DNA of 30,568 bases from Opitutia bacterium (GTDB lineage: Bacteria > Verrucomicrobiota > Verrucomicrobiia > Opitutales > Coraliomargaritaceae): positions 1 through 30,568 of the forward strand of contig JABJQI010000092.1 in the NCBI GenBank assembly GCA_018663485.1. The letters run 5' to 3'. Position 1 is the stretch's first letter. Each line of letters opens with the position of its first letter. Below are positions 1-8,079 of the stretch, piece after piece. The notes beneath the pieces were generated by a model that searched no databases, had not been told where the DNA came from, and saw only the letters and a program-made list of their open reading frames with translations. The position numbers were made by a program, and so were the translations under genes.

Positions 1-433
1 CTGAGCGTATGGCACAGCGGTCCGCGCGGAGGCGGACCCTCCCCGGCGGGCCACTCCAACGTTGCTTCGCCATCTGCTAAGTCGAAGCAAAAAGCCACGA
101 ATTGACATTAGTCGCAGGCGTCAGACCTGACCGGGAGCAGTTGGGAGGGACGACCTCCGTGTCGTCCGCATTGCCCCTGAGCGTATGGCACTGCGGTCCG
201 CGCGGAGGCGGACCCTCCCCAGCGGGCCACTCCAACGTTGCTTCGCCATCTGCTAAGTCGAAGCAAAAGACCACGAATTGACATTAGTCGCAGGCGTCAG
301 ACCTGACCGGGAGCAGTTAACTGGGAGGGACGACCTCCGTGTCGTCCGCATTGCCCCTGAGCCTATGGCACTGCGGTCCGCACGGAGGCGGACCCTCCCC
401 AGCGGACCACTCCAACGTTGCTTCGCCATCTGC
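1..433. repeat. Tandem repeat array, 176-180 bp unit, 2.4 copies, rich in stem-loops
   Basis: Units begin at 1, 177 and 357 with CTGAGC[G/C]TATGGCAC. The first two are complete; the second is 4 bp longer because of an inserted TAAC at about 318. The third follows the consensus to about 433 and then diverges. Each full unit contains three perfect inverted repeats: GGTCCGC/GCGGACC with a 6-nt loop (19-38, 195-214, 375-394), TTGCTTCG/CGAAGCAA (62-90, 238-266; only the left arm remains in copy three) and GGACGAC/GTCGTCC with a 6-nt loop (148-167, 328-347). The base changes in copy three fall in the loop of the first hairpin (GCGGAG to ACGGAG), leaving its stem intact. The array may extend beyond the left edge. 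Open frames through it simply follow the repeat period and are not convincing genes. Function is unknown; it could be a REP/BIME-like intergenic element or a structured RNA. Confidence 0.9.
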
Positions 434-482
434 GTAAAGCCTGCGCCAAAGTTACACCTTCGCGGTTCGAAGCACCGATGCG

Positions 483-1136
483 CTATGCCTTATTAAGCTT
501 CACCGCTCGTTTTCGGTTCGGGTAGAGCGCCCGACAGATTGGGCAAATGGTGCCATCGCAGCCGCGCGCCGAGCAATACTCGCGACCGTAATAAATAATC
601 TGCAAATGTAAGGCGTTCCAACTCGCCTCTGGAAACAGCCGCTTCAAATCACGCTCGGTCTGCACCACACTCTTGCCATCTGTTAGTCCCCAGCGCTGCG
701 CAAGGCGATGAATATGAGTATCGACCGCAAATGCTGGGACGCCAAACACCTGCGACATCACCACCGACGCGGTTTTATGACCCACCCCCGGGAAGGTTTC
801 CAGTATCGTCATATCAGCAGGCACCACACCACCATGATCTTCGACCAGCATCCGCGACAGACCTGCGATGCCTTTGGACTTCATCGGCGACAGGCCACAC
901 GGCCGAATTATCTGACGAATTTCCTCAACGGGCACCTGCACCATTGCCTGCGGGGTATCCGCTCGTGCAAACAGTATCGGCGTAATTTGGTTGACCCGCT
1001 CGTCAGTGCACTGCGCTGAGAGTAACACCGCGATCAGCAAGGTATACGGGTCCTTATGATTAAGGGGGATTGGCGGATTCGGATATAGCTCTTGCAAACG
1101 TTGAAGGACATATGCAGCGCGCGCTTTTTTGATCAT
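483..1136 (-). CDS. nth: Endonuclease III (DNA glycosylase/AP lyase)
   Basis: This 217-residue protein has the usual length for the base-excision repair enzyme that removes oxidised pyrimidines and nicks the abasic site. The helix-hairpin-helix (LETFPGVGHKTA, residues 112-123) carries the catalytic lysine K121, and the VDTHIHR segment carries the catalytic aspartate D139. Four C-terminal cysteines (C188, C193, C198, C201) could bind a 4Fe-4S cluster, but their C-x4-C-x4-C-x2-C spacing differs from the classical C-x6-C-x2-C-x5-C. The ATG start gives MIKKARAAYVLQRL, a normal N-terminus for the family. The gene stands alone between the repeat array and a non-coding stretch and is divergent from the rhodanese gene. 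Identification is firm; whether the cluster forms is not settled. Confidence 0.95.
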   Translation of the reverse strand: MIKKARAAYVLQRLQELYPNPPIPLNHKDPYTLLIAVLLSAQCTDERVNQITPILFARADTPQAMVQVPVEEIRQIIRPCGLSPMKSKGIAGLSRMLVEDHGGVVPADMTILETFPGVGHKTASVVMSQVFGVPAFAVDTHIHRLAQRWGLTDGKSVVQTERDLKRLFPEASWNALHLQIIYYGREYCSARGCDGTICPICRALYPNRKRAVKLNKA

Positions 1137-1451
1137 AAGAATATGGATACATTTGCAAGCGACTGTGCACCACGAAAAAATGTATCGACGATACTAAAGA
1201 AGCACACTGCATTTTAGAATGGCGCGAGAGAGACTCGACCGCATTACTTGGCTAACGCGGACGAGTCGCCCACACCACTTGGCTAACGTGGGCGAGTCGC
1301 CCACGCTCCTAAGCTGTGATTAACTCTCCCAAAGGTTCGACTGCAAAATTCAGTCCATCGCCAGTCGACCTCTAGCCACTAGCAATGAATGCTGAATCAG
1401 ATCGACTCAGAAGTCTTGCGCGCAGTCTGAGTTGCGCTACCCTGCTCATGA
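1137..1451. other. Intergenic region between nth and the rhodanese gene
   Basis: This 315-bp divergent spacer has no convincing ORF. Its one notable structure is the duplicated palindrome at 1246-1304, listed separately. Promoters for the two divergent genes must lie here, but I see no clear -35/-10 pair. Confidence 0.6.
1246..1304. repeat. Two-copy direct repeat containing a perfect 17-nt palindrome
   Basis: A 28-nt sequence beginning ACTTGGCTAACG and ending GAGTCGCCCAC occurs at 1246-1273 and again at 1277-1304 with two differences. In the second copy GTGGGCGA-G-TCGCCCAC (1288-1304) is a perfect palindrome with one central base; in the first copy the left arm is mismatched. A related stem with a GCGACT-like core and GAGGGC/GCCCTC arms occurs at 3082-3098. 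It may be a small dispersed hairpin element or an operator; the function is unknown. Confidence 0.7.
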
Positions 1452-1865
1452 ATGGCCAGGTTTTTTCGAGAAATTTCATTCATCATCGCGATCAGCGTAC
1501 TGGGCGCAGCGTTTTCGCTATTTAGTGGCCTCGCGCCCCTCCCCTGGGCGGAGCCAGGCTTAGCCGCGGGTGAAATCTGGCCTGCCGATGCCAGGGCACT
1601 GCAGGTCATCTGGATCGATGCACGCAATGAAGCTGATTACCACACCGCACACATCCCATCGGCGATTTATCTTAATGATGAGCACTGGGAAACTGGCATC
1701 ATCGAGCTCATGGACGCATGGCTCACGCAACCGCGCCCAATCGTGGTCTATTGTGGCAGCGAAGGCTGCGGCACGAGCAAGCGGATTGCCGAGCACCTAC
1801 GCGATACCCTACCAGATGCTGAAATTTATAGTTTGAAAGGAGGATGGGACGCATGGCTACAATAA
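1452..1865 (+). CDS. Membrane-anchored rhodanese-like protein
   Basis: This 137-residue protein starts with a hydrophobic segment (about residues 8-27: ISFIIAISVLGAAFSLFSGL) that should act as a signal anchor, placing the rest outside the cytoplasmic membrane. A single rhodanese domain follows: WIDARNEADYHTAHIPSA (residues 54-71) is the typical first half, and VVYCGSEGCGTSK (98-110) is the active-site loop with the presumed persulfide-forming C101. It ends with the usual GGWDAWLQ. The start lacks a good ribosome binding site. The stop overlaps the next gene, so the two are probably translationally coupled. With the MauE-like and DUF1573 neighbours this suggests an envelope sulfur or thiol redox role; the substrate cannot be read from the sequence. 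Confidence 0.85.
   Translation: MARFFREISFIIAISVLGAAFSLFSGLAPLPWAEPGLAAGEIWPADARALQVIWIDARNEADYHTAHIPSAIYLNDEHWETGIIELMDAWLTQPRPIVVYCGSEGCGTSKRIAEHLRDTLPDAEIYSLKGGWDAWLQ
1836..1843 (+). promoter_or_regulatory. Shine-Dalgarno AAAGGAGG for the MauE-like gene
   Basis: AAAGGAGG lies inside the end of the rhodanese gene and ends 9 nt before the ATG at 1853. It favours that start over the ATG at 1844 (no spacing) and the ATG at 1865 (about 21 nt away, although that one forms a TAATG overlap with the rhodanese stop). It is one of the few strong SD sequences in this window. Confidence 0.7.
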
Positions 1866-2302
1866 TGAACAGGCAGCTCTTCGTACTGCTCGCTCGCCTC
1901 GGGCTCGCCGGCGTGTTCGTGACAGCAGCGCTGCCGAAGATTGAAGATCCAGTGGCATTCGCCAGCTCTGTGGGCGCGTTTAGGATAATCGACTCGGAGC
2001 TTTCCGCTTGGGTAGCTTTACTTTTACCGTGGTTGGAACTCGTGATAGGCCTCGGCATCCTACTGCCTGCGATCCGGCGAACCAGCAGCATCCTGGTTGG
2101 GCTCTTGCTACTACTCTTCATAGCGCTGCATCTGAGCGCATGGATGCGCGGACTGGATATTAGCTGTGGTTGCTTCGGGGCGGAGACGGGCGAAGCGAGC
2201 GCAGATTACCGCTGGCTAATCCTGCGAAATTTGCTACTGCTGGGCGCGGTGACCTTGGTGCACAAGCAAGACCGACAGAACCATAACGCGGCACCACGCT
2301 GA
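1853..2302 (+). CDS. MauE/DoxX-family redox-associated membrane protein
   Basis: From the ATG at 1853 the protein has 149 residues and about four hydrophobic helices, in the pattern of MauE/DoxX-like membrane proteins: an N-terminal ARLGLAGVFVTAALPKIEDPVAFA segment, a LLLPWLELVIGLGILL helix, and a paired-cysteine SCGCFG motif (C105, C107) in the loop before the last helix. This motif is typical of MauE-like proteins, which assist thiol/disulfide chemistry in the envelope. The first 13 bases overlap the rhodanese gene. A longer start at 1844 is possible but poorly placed relative to the SD. The family call is strong; the actual partner (perhaps the rhodanese or the DUF1573 protein) is inferred from position only. 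Confidence 0.85.
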   Translation: MATIMNRQLFVLLARLGLAGVFVTAALPKIEDPVAFASSVGAFRIIDSELSAWVALLLPWLELVIGLGILLPAIRRTSSILVGLLLLLFIALHLSAWMRGLDISCGCFGAETGEASADYRWLILRNLLLLGAVTLVHKQDRQNHNAAPR

Positions 2303-2353
2303 CAAGAATCAGCTTACCGCTTGCACCCAATCCACACACAAATATTTATATTA

Positions 2354-3037
2354 ATGATTATGTTTAAGCAGCTGTCCAAAGCATTCCTGAGCATTCCTAT
2401 GCTTGCACTCCTCCTTCCAGCAGTTGGCGAAGCGTCGAGGCTTGATTGGAATCAAACCGAGGCACGAATCGAGCTTAAACCGAACGAGGAAGAAGCACGT
2501 GCTGAGTTCGTCGTGACTAACAAAGGCGACGAGACAGTGCGCATCGCTCGAGTCAAGACCAGCTGCGGCTGCACCAGCTCGATCCTAAATCAAAAAATCA
2601 TCCAGCCCGGCGAATCTAGCACGATCACCGCCATCTTTAACAAGGGCAAACGCCAAGGGCTGAACCATAATAAACTTGAGGTGTTCCTCGATGATCAAGC
2701 CAACGCGGTGTCGATACTGCATATGATCGTGCAAGTGCCAAAGCTGGTCGAGACACAACCGCAAATCGTCTACTGGAACCCGTCCACCTCCAGAACCGAG
2801 CGTCACATCCGCATCAAGCTCGACAAGCGCTATGTCAACGAGATCACCAGCATCGAGTATGATCGCGCCAAGCTCACAATTACTGCAGAGCCGGACCCTG
2901 ATGAGCGGGCGGACCGCATCCTCCGCATCCAGCCGAAATCTTTTGAAACACAGATTCGTGAGACGGTGCGTATCCACGCGCGCGGCCCGGACGGCATGAA
3001 AGCTGAAGCACGGCTACACATCTTCGTACAACCGTAG
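2354..3037 (+). CDS. Exported DUF1573 domain protein
   Basis: From the ATG at 2354 the product has 227 residues with an N-terminal signal peptide (hydrophobic core AFLSIPMLALLLPAV, cleavage probably near GEA/SRL). A longer form from a TTG at 2321 only adds residues ahead of the signal, and an ATG at 2360 is equally plausible. Residues about 35-125 match DUF1573: EFVVTNKGDETVRI, then VKTSCGCTSS with C71 and C73, then IQPGESSTITAIFNKGKRQG. These are Ig-like envelope proteins of unknown biochemical role. The C-terminal half looks like a second beta-rich domain without a recognisable motif. It lies 51 bp downstream of the MauE-like gene and is the last gene of the cluster. Confidence 0.85.
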   Translation: MIMFKQLSKAFLSIPMLALLLPAVGEASRLDWNQTEARIELKPNEEEARAEFVVTNKGDETVRIARVKTSCGCTSSILNQKIIQPGESSTITAIFNKGKRQGLNHNKLEVFLDDQANAVSILHMIVQVPKLVETQPQIVYWNPSTSRTERHIRIKLDKRYVNEITSIEYDRAKLTITAEPDPDERADRILRIQPKSFETQIRETVRIHARGPDGMKAEARLHIFVQP

Positions 3038-3081
3038 GCTGCCTAGACCTGCGGAAATAGCGAATGCCTGACCACAGTAGT

Positions 3082-3098
3082 GAGGGCGACTAGCCCTC
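3082..3098. terminator. Stem-loop between convergent genes
   Basis: GAGGGC-GACTA-GCCCTC is a perfect 6-bp stem with a 5-nt loop, 44 bp after the DUF1573 stop and in the gap before the convergent response-regulator gene. It lacks a T-run, so a classical intrinsic terminator is not supported. It could protect or end transcripts, or be a dispersed hairpin related to the palindrome at 1288-1304. Confidence 0.4.
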
Positions 3099-3237
3099 GC
3101 TTGCATCGGCATTGGCTCAAGCTATTTGGGTCGTCCACGTTGAGCACCGAAAACTGATGAACCATCACAGATTCGCAATTTGATGCTGAGCTCGAACTAA
3201 CCTCCCACCGCGATACCCTTCTGCCGCGAGAAAGCCG

Positions 3238-4770
3238 CTACTTACCAAGATCGTATTGATCGATACGCTTGCGTAGTGTGGCCCGCGTCATACCTAATAT
3301 TTCTGCAGCTTTGACTTGCTTACCCCCCACGTCTTCGAGCGTGCGCTTGATAATTTCGCGTTCGGCGTGTTCGAGTATATTGGTGCCAAACGCCTCACGC
3401 AGTTGCTTATAGACTTCGGAAAACGGCTCGCCGAAAGGCATACTTAGCCCAGCATCCGCCGCTGGTGCATCAGCATCTGACACGTCAGTCGACCCGTCAG
3501 AATGGGGACGCTCACTTATATTTGAAGGAGTATTGCCAATCGGCGGCGCTGATACGGGGTCATCGACAGTTGCAACTGTGGAGAGGAGTTCCTCCGGCAA
3601 ATCTTTGATCAAAATCGTATCACTTTGCGCCATTACCGCACTGCGATAGATCAAATTCTCCAACTCGCGAACGTTGCCCGGCCAAGTATATTTCGACAAC
3701 GCAGTCATTGCCTCAGGCGAGATCGTCTTGCTCCCCACCTTACTATCAAGGGCGAGTCGCTTGAGCACAAAATCCACCAACAACGGCACATCCTCAAAGC
3801 GCTCACGCAGGGGCGGCAGTTGAATCCGCACCACATTTAAGCGGTAATAGAGATCTTCTCGGAAAGTCTTTTCCTGAACCATCGTTTCGAGTGGTTTGTT
3901 GGTGGCAGCGAGTAGCCGCACATCGACCTTGACGGTCTCACTACTGCCAACGCGCTGAATCTCGCCTTCCTGCAAGGCACGCAGGATCTTAGTCTGGGTG
4001 GCGAGCGCCATATCGCCGATCTCATCGAGAAAAATGGTGCCACCGTCGCAAAGCTCAAACTTACCAATGCGCTGTGTGGTCGCTCCAGTAAACGAGCCCT
4101 TCTCATGGCCAAACAGTTCACTCTCGATTAAATTATCTGGAATCGCTGCGCAATTTACTGCGATGTAAGGCTTCTGCGCGCGCAGACTATTTTGAAAAAT
4201 TGCGCGGGCGATCAATTCCTTACCGGTGCCACTCTCTCCCGTGACCATTACCGTTACATCACTGGCGGCGACCTGTCCGATCATTTTAAACACCGCTTGC
4301 ATTGCAGGCGAACTGCCGATAATACCGCCCTCGATCTCTTCCGCGCTCACCCCCTCGGACTTCTTGCCTTGATTCGCACGGTCAAGATCGCTCGACGCCG
4401 CCAGAGCCGAATCAATCAACGACAGGATCTTCTTCGGGTCAAAGGGCTTCATGATGTAGTCAAATGCGCCGAACTTCATCGCCTCAATTGTAGTCTGAGT
4501 CGTACCATAGGCAGTCATCAAGATAATCATCGCATTCGGATTTGCCCCACGCAGATGTTGCAGGGCTTCAATCCCGCTCATGCCGCCCATACGATTATCC
4601 AGTAAAATAAGGTCCGGCCCATGCTGCTCAGCCATCTGCAGGCCCTCTTCCCCGCTGTTCGCTTCTATAAAGTGACAGGTACGTGTCGAAAGAACACGCT
4701 TGAGAGAATAACGAAGATCATCGTCATCATCGATGACGAGAATAGTGGGTGTATTTAATACGGAAGCCAT
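3238..4770 (-). CDS. NtrC-type sigma-54-dependent response regulator
   Basis: The 510 residues show the full three-domain layout. The receiver (about 8-125) has the acidic pocket D14-D18, phosphoacceptor D58, T86 and K108. The AAA+ domain (about 150-390) has Walker A GESGTGKE (178-185), Walker B IFLDEI (246-251) and the sigma-54 contact loop as GSFTGA (225-230, serine in place of the usual first alanine of GAFTGA). A Ser/Pro/Asp-rich linker (about 400-440) leads to a Fis-type helix-turn-helix (about 475-506: GGKQVKAAEILGMTRATLRKRI). It should activate sigma-54 promoters after phosphorylation by a histidine kinase. No cognate kinase is adjacent. It is divergent from the pseudopilin-like giant gene, which might be a target, but I found no convincing -24/-12 element there. 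Confidence 0.95.
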   Translation of the reverse strand: MASVLNTPTILVIDDDDDLRYSLKRVLSTRTCHFIEANSGEEGLQMAEQHGPDLILLDNRMGGMSGIEALQHLRGANPNAMIILMTAYGTTQTTIEAMKFGAFDYIMKPFDPKKILSLIDSALAASSDLDRANQGKKSEGVSAEEIEGGIIGSSPAMQAVFKMIGQVAASDVTVMVTGESGTGKELIARAIFQNSLRAQKPYIAVNCAAIPDNLIESELFGHEKGSFTGATTQRIGKFELCDGGTIFLDEIGDMALATQTKILRALQEGEIQRVGSSETVKVDVRLLAATNKPLETMVQEKTFREDLYYRLNVVRIQLPPLRERFEDVPLLVDFVLKRLALDSKVGSKTISPEAMTALSKYTWPGNVRELENLIYRSAVMAQSDTILIKDLPEELLSTVATVDDPVSAPPIGNTPSNISERPHSDGSTDVSDADAPAADAGLSMPFGEPFSEVYKQLREAFGTNILEHAEREIIKRTLEDVGGKQVKAAEILGMTRATLRKRIDQYDLGK

Positions 4771-4852
4771 AAGTGCTGGAATTGAAAGACAATCTGTTAA
4801 GCACTGCAGATGATAGCAAGAAGGATGCTCATCTGATTTTTCGAGAAAAATA

Positions 4853-4861
4853 ATTATAGCA
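4853..4861 (-). promoter_or_regulatory. Candidate extended -10 promoter element for the response regulator
   Basis: Read on the minus strand this is TGCTATAAT, a perfect extended -10 hexamer (TGnTATAAT). It would start transcription about 75 nt upstream of the regulator start codon. No good -35 box is visible at the usual distance, which is tolerable for extended -10 promoters. Confidence 0.4.
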
Positions 4862-4981
4862 CGCTCCCAACAGAGCGGACTTGGTCATCCACCCAAGCCC
4901 AAAGCGACAATAACTTGACTATAAATCGTTACTTAAACTCGCGCTTTAGTTGAATATCCTTTCATTCGGACGTGATACCCG

Positions 4982-7900
4982 ATGTCCCCTTACTGCATTA
5001 TAAAAAAACCGGTAAATCCTCTCGGAGGCTTCGCACTGATACTCGCGTTACTACTAATGGCCTTCGTGCTAATTATGCTCTTTTCAGTGACCACGCTCGT
5101 CCATGTCGAAAGCCGAGCGGCAAGCAACAGTCTGCATCTATTACAGGCCCGTGAGAATGCACGTTTTGCGCTGATGCTTGCCATCGGCCAACTGCAAAAA
5201 CACGCTGGCCCCGACCAACGCGTAACCGCTCGAGCCGACATCCTCGGCGAGGGCAATTTCGATCCACTCTGTAGGTTCTGGACCGGCGTGTGGGACAGCA
5301 CCGATCCGACCGCCAGACCGATCTGGTTAGTCTCGGGTGCAGGGTCAAGCCCCCGCCTTGGAGCTTCAGTCCCAATTACGATGCAAGTCGGCTTCTCTGC
5401 TTCGAGTAATCACTCGAAGCAGTCGAATAACTTTTTAGCGACACGCGTGGCAGTTCAAGGCATCGACCACGGGCAATATGCGTGGTGGATTTCCGATGAA
5501 GGCATGAAGGCGGCAACCAGCGTCCATGACGCGCTGCATGACACGCTCGACGCACTGCCAGAAGGTAAGCGCCATCTCGACTACAATCTCAATTCAAATA
5601 AGGTGCTACACGCGCGGCATGACCCAAACTTCGACTACCACTTACTGTTCGATATTAATGACCCAAGTGGTGCAACGAAGGCACTAATGGATCAGGTAAT
5701 ATACCAAGACCAGATTGCAATACTCGCCGCACATCAATCGCAGGACGATCAGGATACAATTCAAGCGAAATTTAGGCACGACTATACACTTCGAAACCGT
5801 TTTGTCCTGTCTGACCCGAGCCATGGAGGTTTAAAAAAAGATCTTAGCTTTCTCAAAACACTGGACTTTACAACGACTACCCAAGCACAGCTCGATACGC
5901 TCTACAATGAACCGAACAACTTGATCACCAAAGGATCGATTCAATTGGTCCAATTTAGGGGCAATCCTACCGCACATCCCAGCAACGAGATCATCGGGAT
6001 GCAACTCAGCGAGACGACGATAGCGACAACTGAAGCCAAAGCCAACCACTTTGACTTGTTGCCAGTCATCACCGAATTGCAGATCAGCTTAGGCATCGCC
6101 GCTGAAGATGGCAAGGCCGCCAACAGTCTGATGACCGACAGCTCGATCTTCCTAGTATATAAAGTCTATCTGGAACTGTGGAATCCGTACACCGTTCCGA
6201 TTATGATTGGTGATAGCAACATGCCTGACTCTCTAGGATTTTCAGACCTTACCGTCGAAATAAAGAATCTACCCGACTTCAACATCACTAATAACAATTC
6301 CGCCAGTTCTGCGATCGGATCCATGCCAAATCTACGAATCAAATGGAGTGATCACCAAAGCCCAAAAATTCTGCGGCCCGGGATGGTTTTCCGCACAAGT
6401 CTGCCTCTTGATTCGGGCAGCATCAGCAATTCTCACGGCGACAATAACAGCGGCACGATTCAACGAGCCTTGGGGCTAAGTATACTCGGCAATCGATCCG
6501 ACAATTACACCGGCAGATTCACTTTCAACAACTCGCCCGTGAGCATTACACTGCAGGCTATCAATGCCAGCCATCAGCAGCGAGAGATGTTAACAGTCGA
6601 GTTAAAGAATTACTCTGACTTCAGCATCGATTATGATTACAACAGCTACAACAACCGCGCCACTTGGTTAAAACGCGTACCCACCTCCAGCACTGGAGCG
6701 TGGGGCATGAACGCTCATTCCTTGGAGGTGCCTGGCTACGCATTTGCATTTCGTTATCGCATGCTAGACGAGCAAGAAGCACCGGGAGCTATTACTGATA
6801 TTTCAAATTGGCTCAGTGAATATGATGTCCGCAGCCGTACGATTCGCGTCGATATTAGTTCTTGGGATCAGAACGAGCCATGGAGCTCCACGCCAGCTCT
6901 ACCCTACGACTTCAGCGTCAATGGGACAGATGCTGATCTCTCTAGATTCGAGCCCAGCGAAAGCTTCAAAGGCGATCATTTTTTTCATTACGAAACCTCA
7001 AGCAACTACACAGGGCGACGCGACCGAATTGCGCGCATCATTGATCCACCGATTAGCGAAGTCACTGATCTAGGTGCGTTCAGGAGCCTCAAATACAAAG
7101 ATTATCCCGCTAACTCGATTGGCAATTCATGGGGCGGCGATCTAAACGACCATTATGATCGCTATTATTTCTCTACCCTACCTAATCCTAAAATCGTAGA
7201 GTGGGATGGCGTGACTCCTTTAGCTAACGGTCGATTTGCCTATCACATTAAAATCCCCCAGCTGATCGATCCAAATGCCGCCAAGCACTTATTTATCGAA
7301 AACGGCTTCAATCTAAATTCGACCTCCAAAGAGAGCTGGAAGAGTTTGCTATCGAGCAAAAGCTTCCCTCAAAATACATACGAATTTCGCTACGAGCAGG
7401 CTAATGATTTTAACTCACCCGAATGGGGGACACATACCACCGCGATTGAACGAATTACTGTAAGTCAGCCACAGGCGATGGTGCATAATCTAAACGAGCG
7501 AGCGAGCGACTCACGCTTCAATTTCGTCTCGCGAGCAAGCAGCAGTGACTACCTTAATGCCTTCAGTATCGACAACCTCAAGTGGCTTAATTCGCTGCAA
7601 TACCCAACTTTCTTCCAGTCGATCCGAGAACTCACAGAGGCGGACGTGGAAGCTTTAAGCACTGCGATTGTACAACAACTACAACAGTATCACAAAGATA
7701 ACGGTCACCCACCTCTCAGTATGGCCGCCTGGCTCAATTCTGGCCTACTGCAAGATGCGATTAATACCGTACCAAGCCTAAACAACCGGAAGAATGACAC
7801 CGACTTAATCCCTACAAACACCCCCGCACACATATCACAAGCCACGATACTAAATGCGCTTGGCCCCTTTTCCTTTGTTCGCTCAGACACATTCCGGATT

Positions 7901-8077
7901 CGCGCCTACGGCGCGGCGCTAAACGAAAGTGATAACGAACCCAAATCCGAAGCTTACCTCGAAGCAGTGGTCCAGCGCTTACCCGACGAACAAAGTAATC
8001 GTCGATTCGGACGATCATTTAGAATTCTCAACATTCAATGGATTGCGCCAATCAATCAATCGCCCCCACAACACTAG
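4982..8077 (+). CDS. Giant exported protein with pseudopilin-like N-terminus (Verru_Chthon cassette A-like)
   Basis: The 1031-residue product begins with a short basic leader, then GG/FALILALLLMAFVLIMLFSVTTLVHVESRAAS (glycine at 16, phenylalanine at 17). This resembles a type IV pilin class III signal for a prepilin peptidase, but the usual glutamate at +5 is leucine. The following segment (residues 50-85: LLQARENARFALMLAIGQLQKHAGPDQRVTARADIL) continues the pilin-like amphipathic helix. The remainder is beta-rich, Asn/Ser-rich and largely featureless. The architecture matches the very large proteins annotated in Verrucomicrobia as Verru_Chthon cassette protein A, here without recognisable B, C or D genes. 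Only two bases separate its stop from the next gene, so they are probably cotranscribed. Export by a pilus- or T2SS-like system is inferred. The family call is moderate; the function is unknown. Confidence 0.75.
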   Translation: MSPYCIIKKPVNPLGGFALILALLLMAFVLIMLFSVTTLVHVESRAASNSLHLLQARENARFALMLAIGQLQKHAGPDQRVTARADILGEGNFDPLCRFWTGVWDSTDPTARPIWLVSGAGSSPRLGASVPITMQVGFSASSNHSKQSNNFLATRVAVQGIDHGQYAWWISDEGMKAATSVHDALHDTLDALPEGKRHLDYNLNSNKVLHARHDPNFDYHLLFDINDPSGATKALMDQVIYQDQIAILAAHQSQDDQDTIQAKFRHDYTLRNRFVLSDPSHGGLKKDLSFLKTLDFTTTTQAQLDTLYNEPNNLITKGSIQLVQFRGNPTAHPSNEIIGMQLSETTIATTEAKANHFDLLPVITELQISLGIAAEDGKAANSLMTDSSIFLVYKVYLELWNPYTVPIMIGDSNMPDSLGFSDLTVEIKNLPDFNITNNNSASSAIGSMPNLRIKWSDHQSPKILRPGMVFRTSLPLDSGSISNSHGDNNSGTIQRALGLSILGNRSDNYTGRFTFNNSPVSITLQAINASHQQREMLTVELKNYSDFSIDYDYNSYNNRATWLKRVPTSSTGAWGMNAHSLEVPGYAFAFRYRMLDEQEAPGAITDISNWLSEYDVRSRTIRVDISSWDQNEPWSSTPALPYDFSVNGTDADLSRFEPSESFKGDHFFHYETSSNYTGRRDRIARIIDPPISEVTDLGAFRSLKYKDYPANSIGNSWGGDLNDHYDRYYFSTLPNPKIVEWDGVTPLANGRFAYHIKIPQLIDPNAAKHLFIENGFNLNSTSKESWKSLLSSKSFPQNTYEFRYEQANDFNSPEWGTHTTAIERITVSQPQAMVHNLNERASDSRFNFVSRASSSDYLNAFSIDNLKWLNSLQYPTFFQSIRELTEADVEALSTAIVQQLQQYHKDNGHPPLSMAAWLNSGLLQDAINTVPSLNNRKNDTDLIPTNTPAHISQATILNALGPFSFVRSDTFRIRAYGAALNESDNEPKSEAYLEAVVQRLPDEQSNRRFGRSFRILNIQWIAPINQSPPQH

Positions 8078-8079
8078 TA

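Noticed and set aside
1..433. CRISPR array
   Set aside because: The unit is about 178 bp and repeated in full, with no short repeat/unique spacer alternation and no cas genes in the window.
77..496. Short open frames on both strands through the terminal repeats
   Set aside because: They follow the repeat period, have no start signals, and encode low-complexity Arg/Pro-rich peptides; the underlying hairpin structure explains them better.
4915..4939. TTGACT-TAAACT as a sigma-70 promoter for the giant pseudopilin-like gene
   Set aside because: The spacing is only 13 nt and the -10 match is poor, so it does not meet a reasonable standard.
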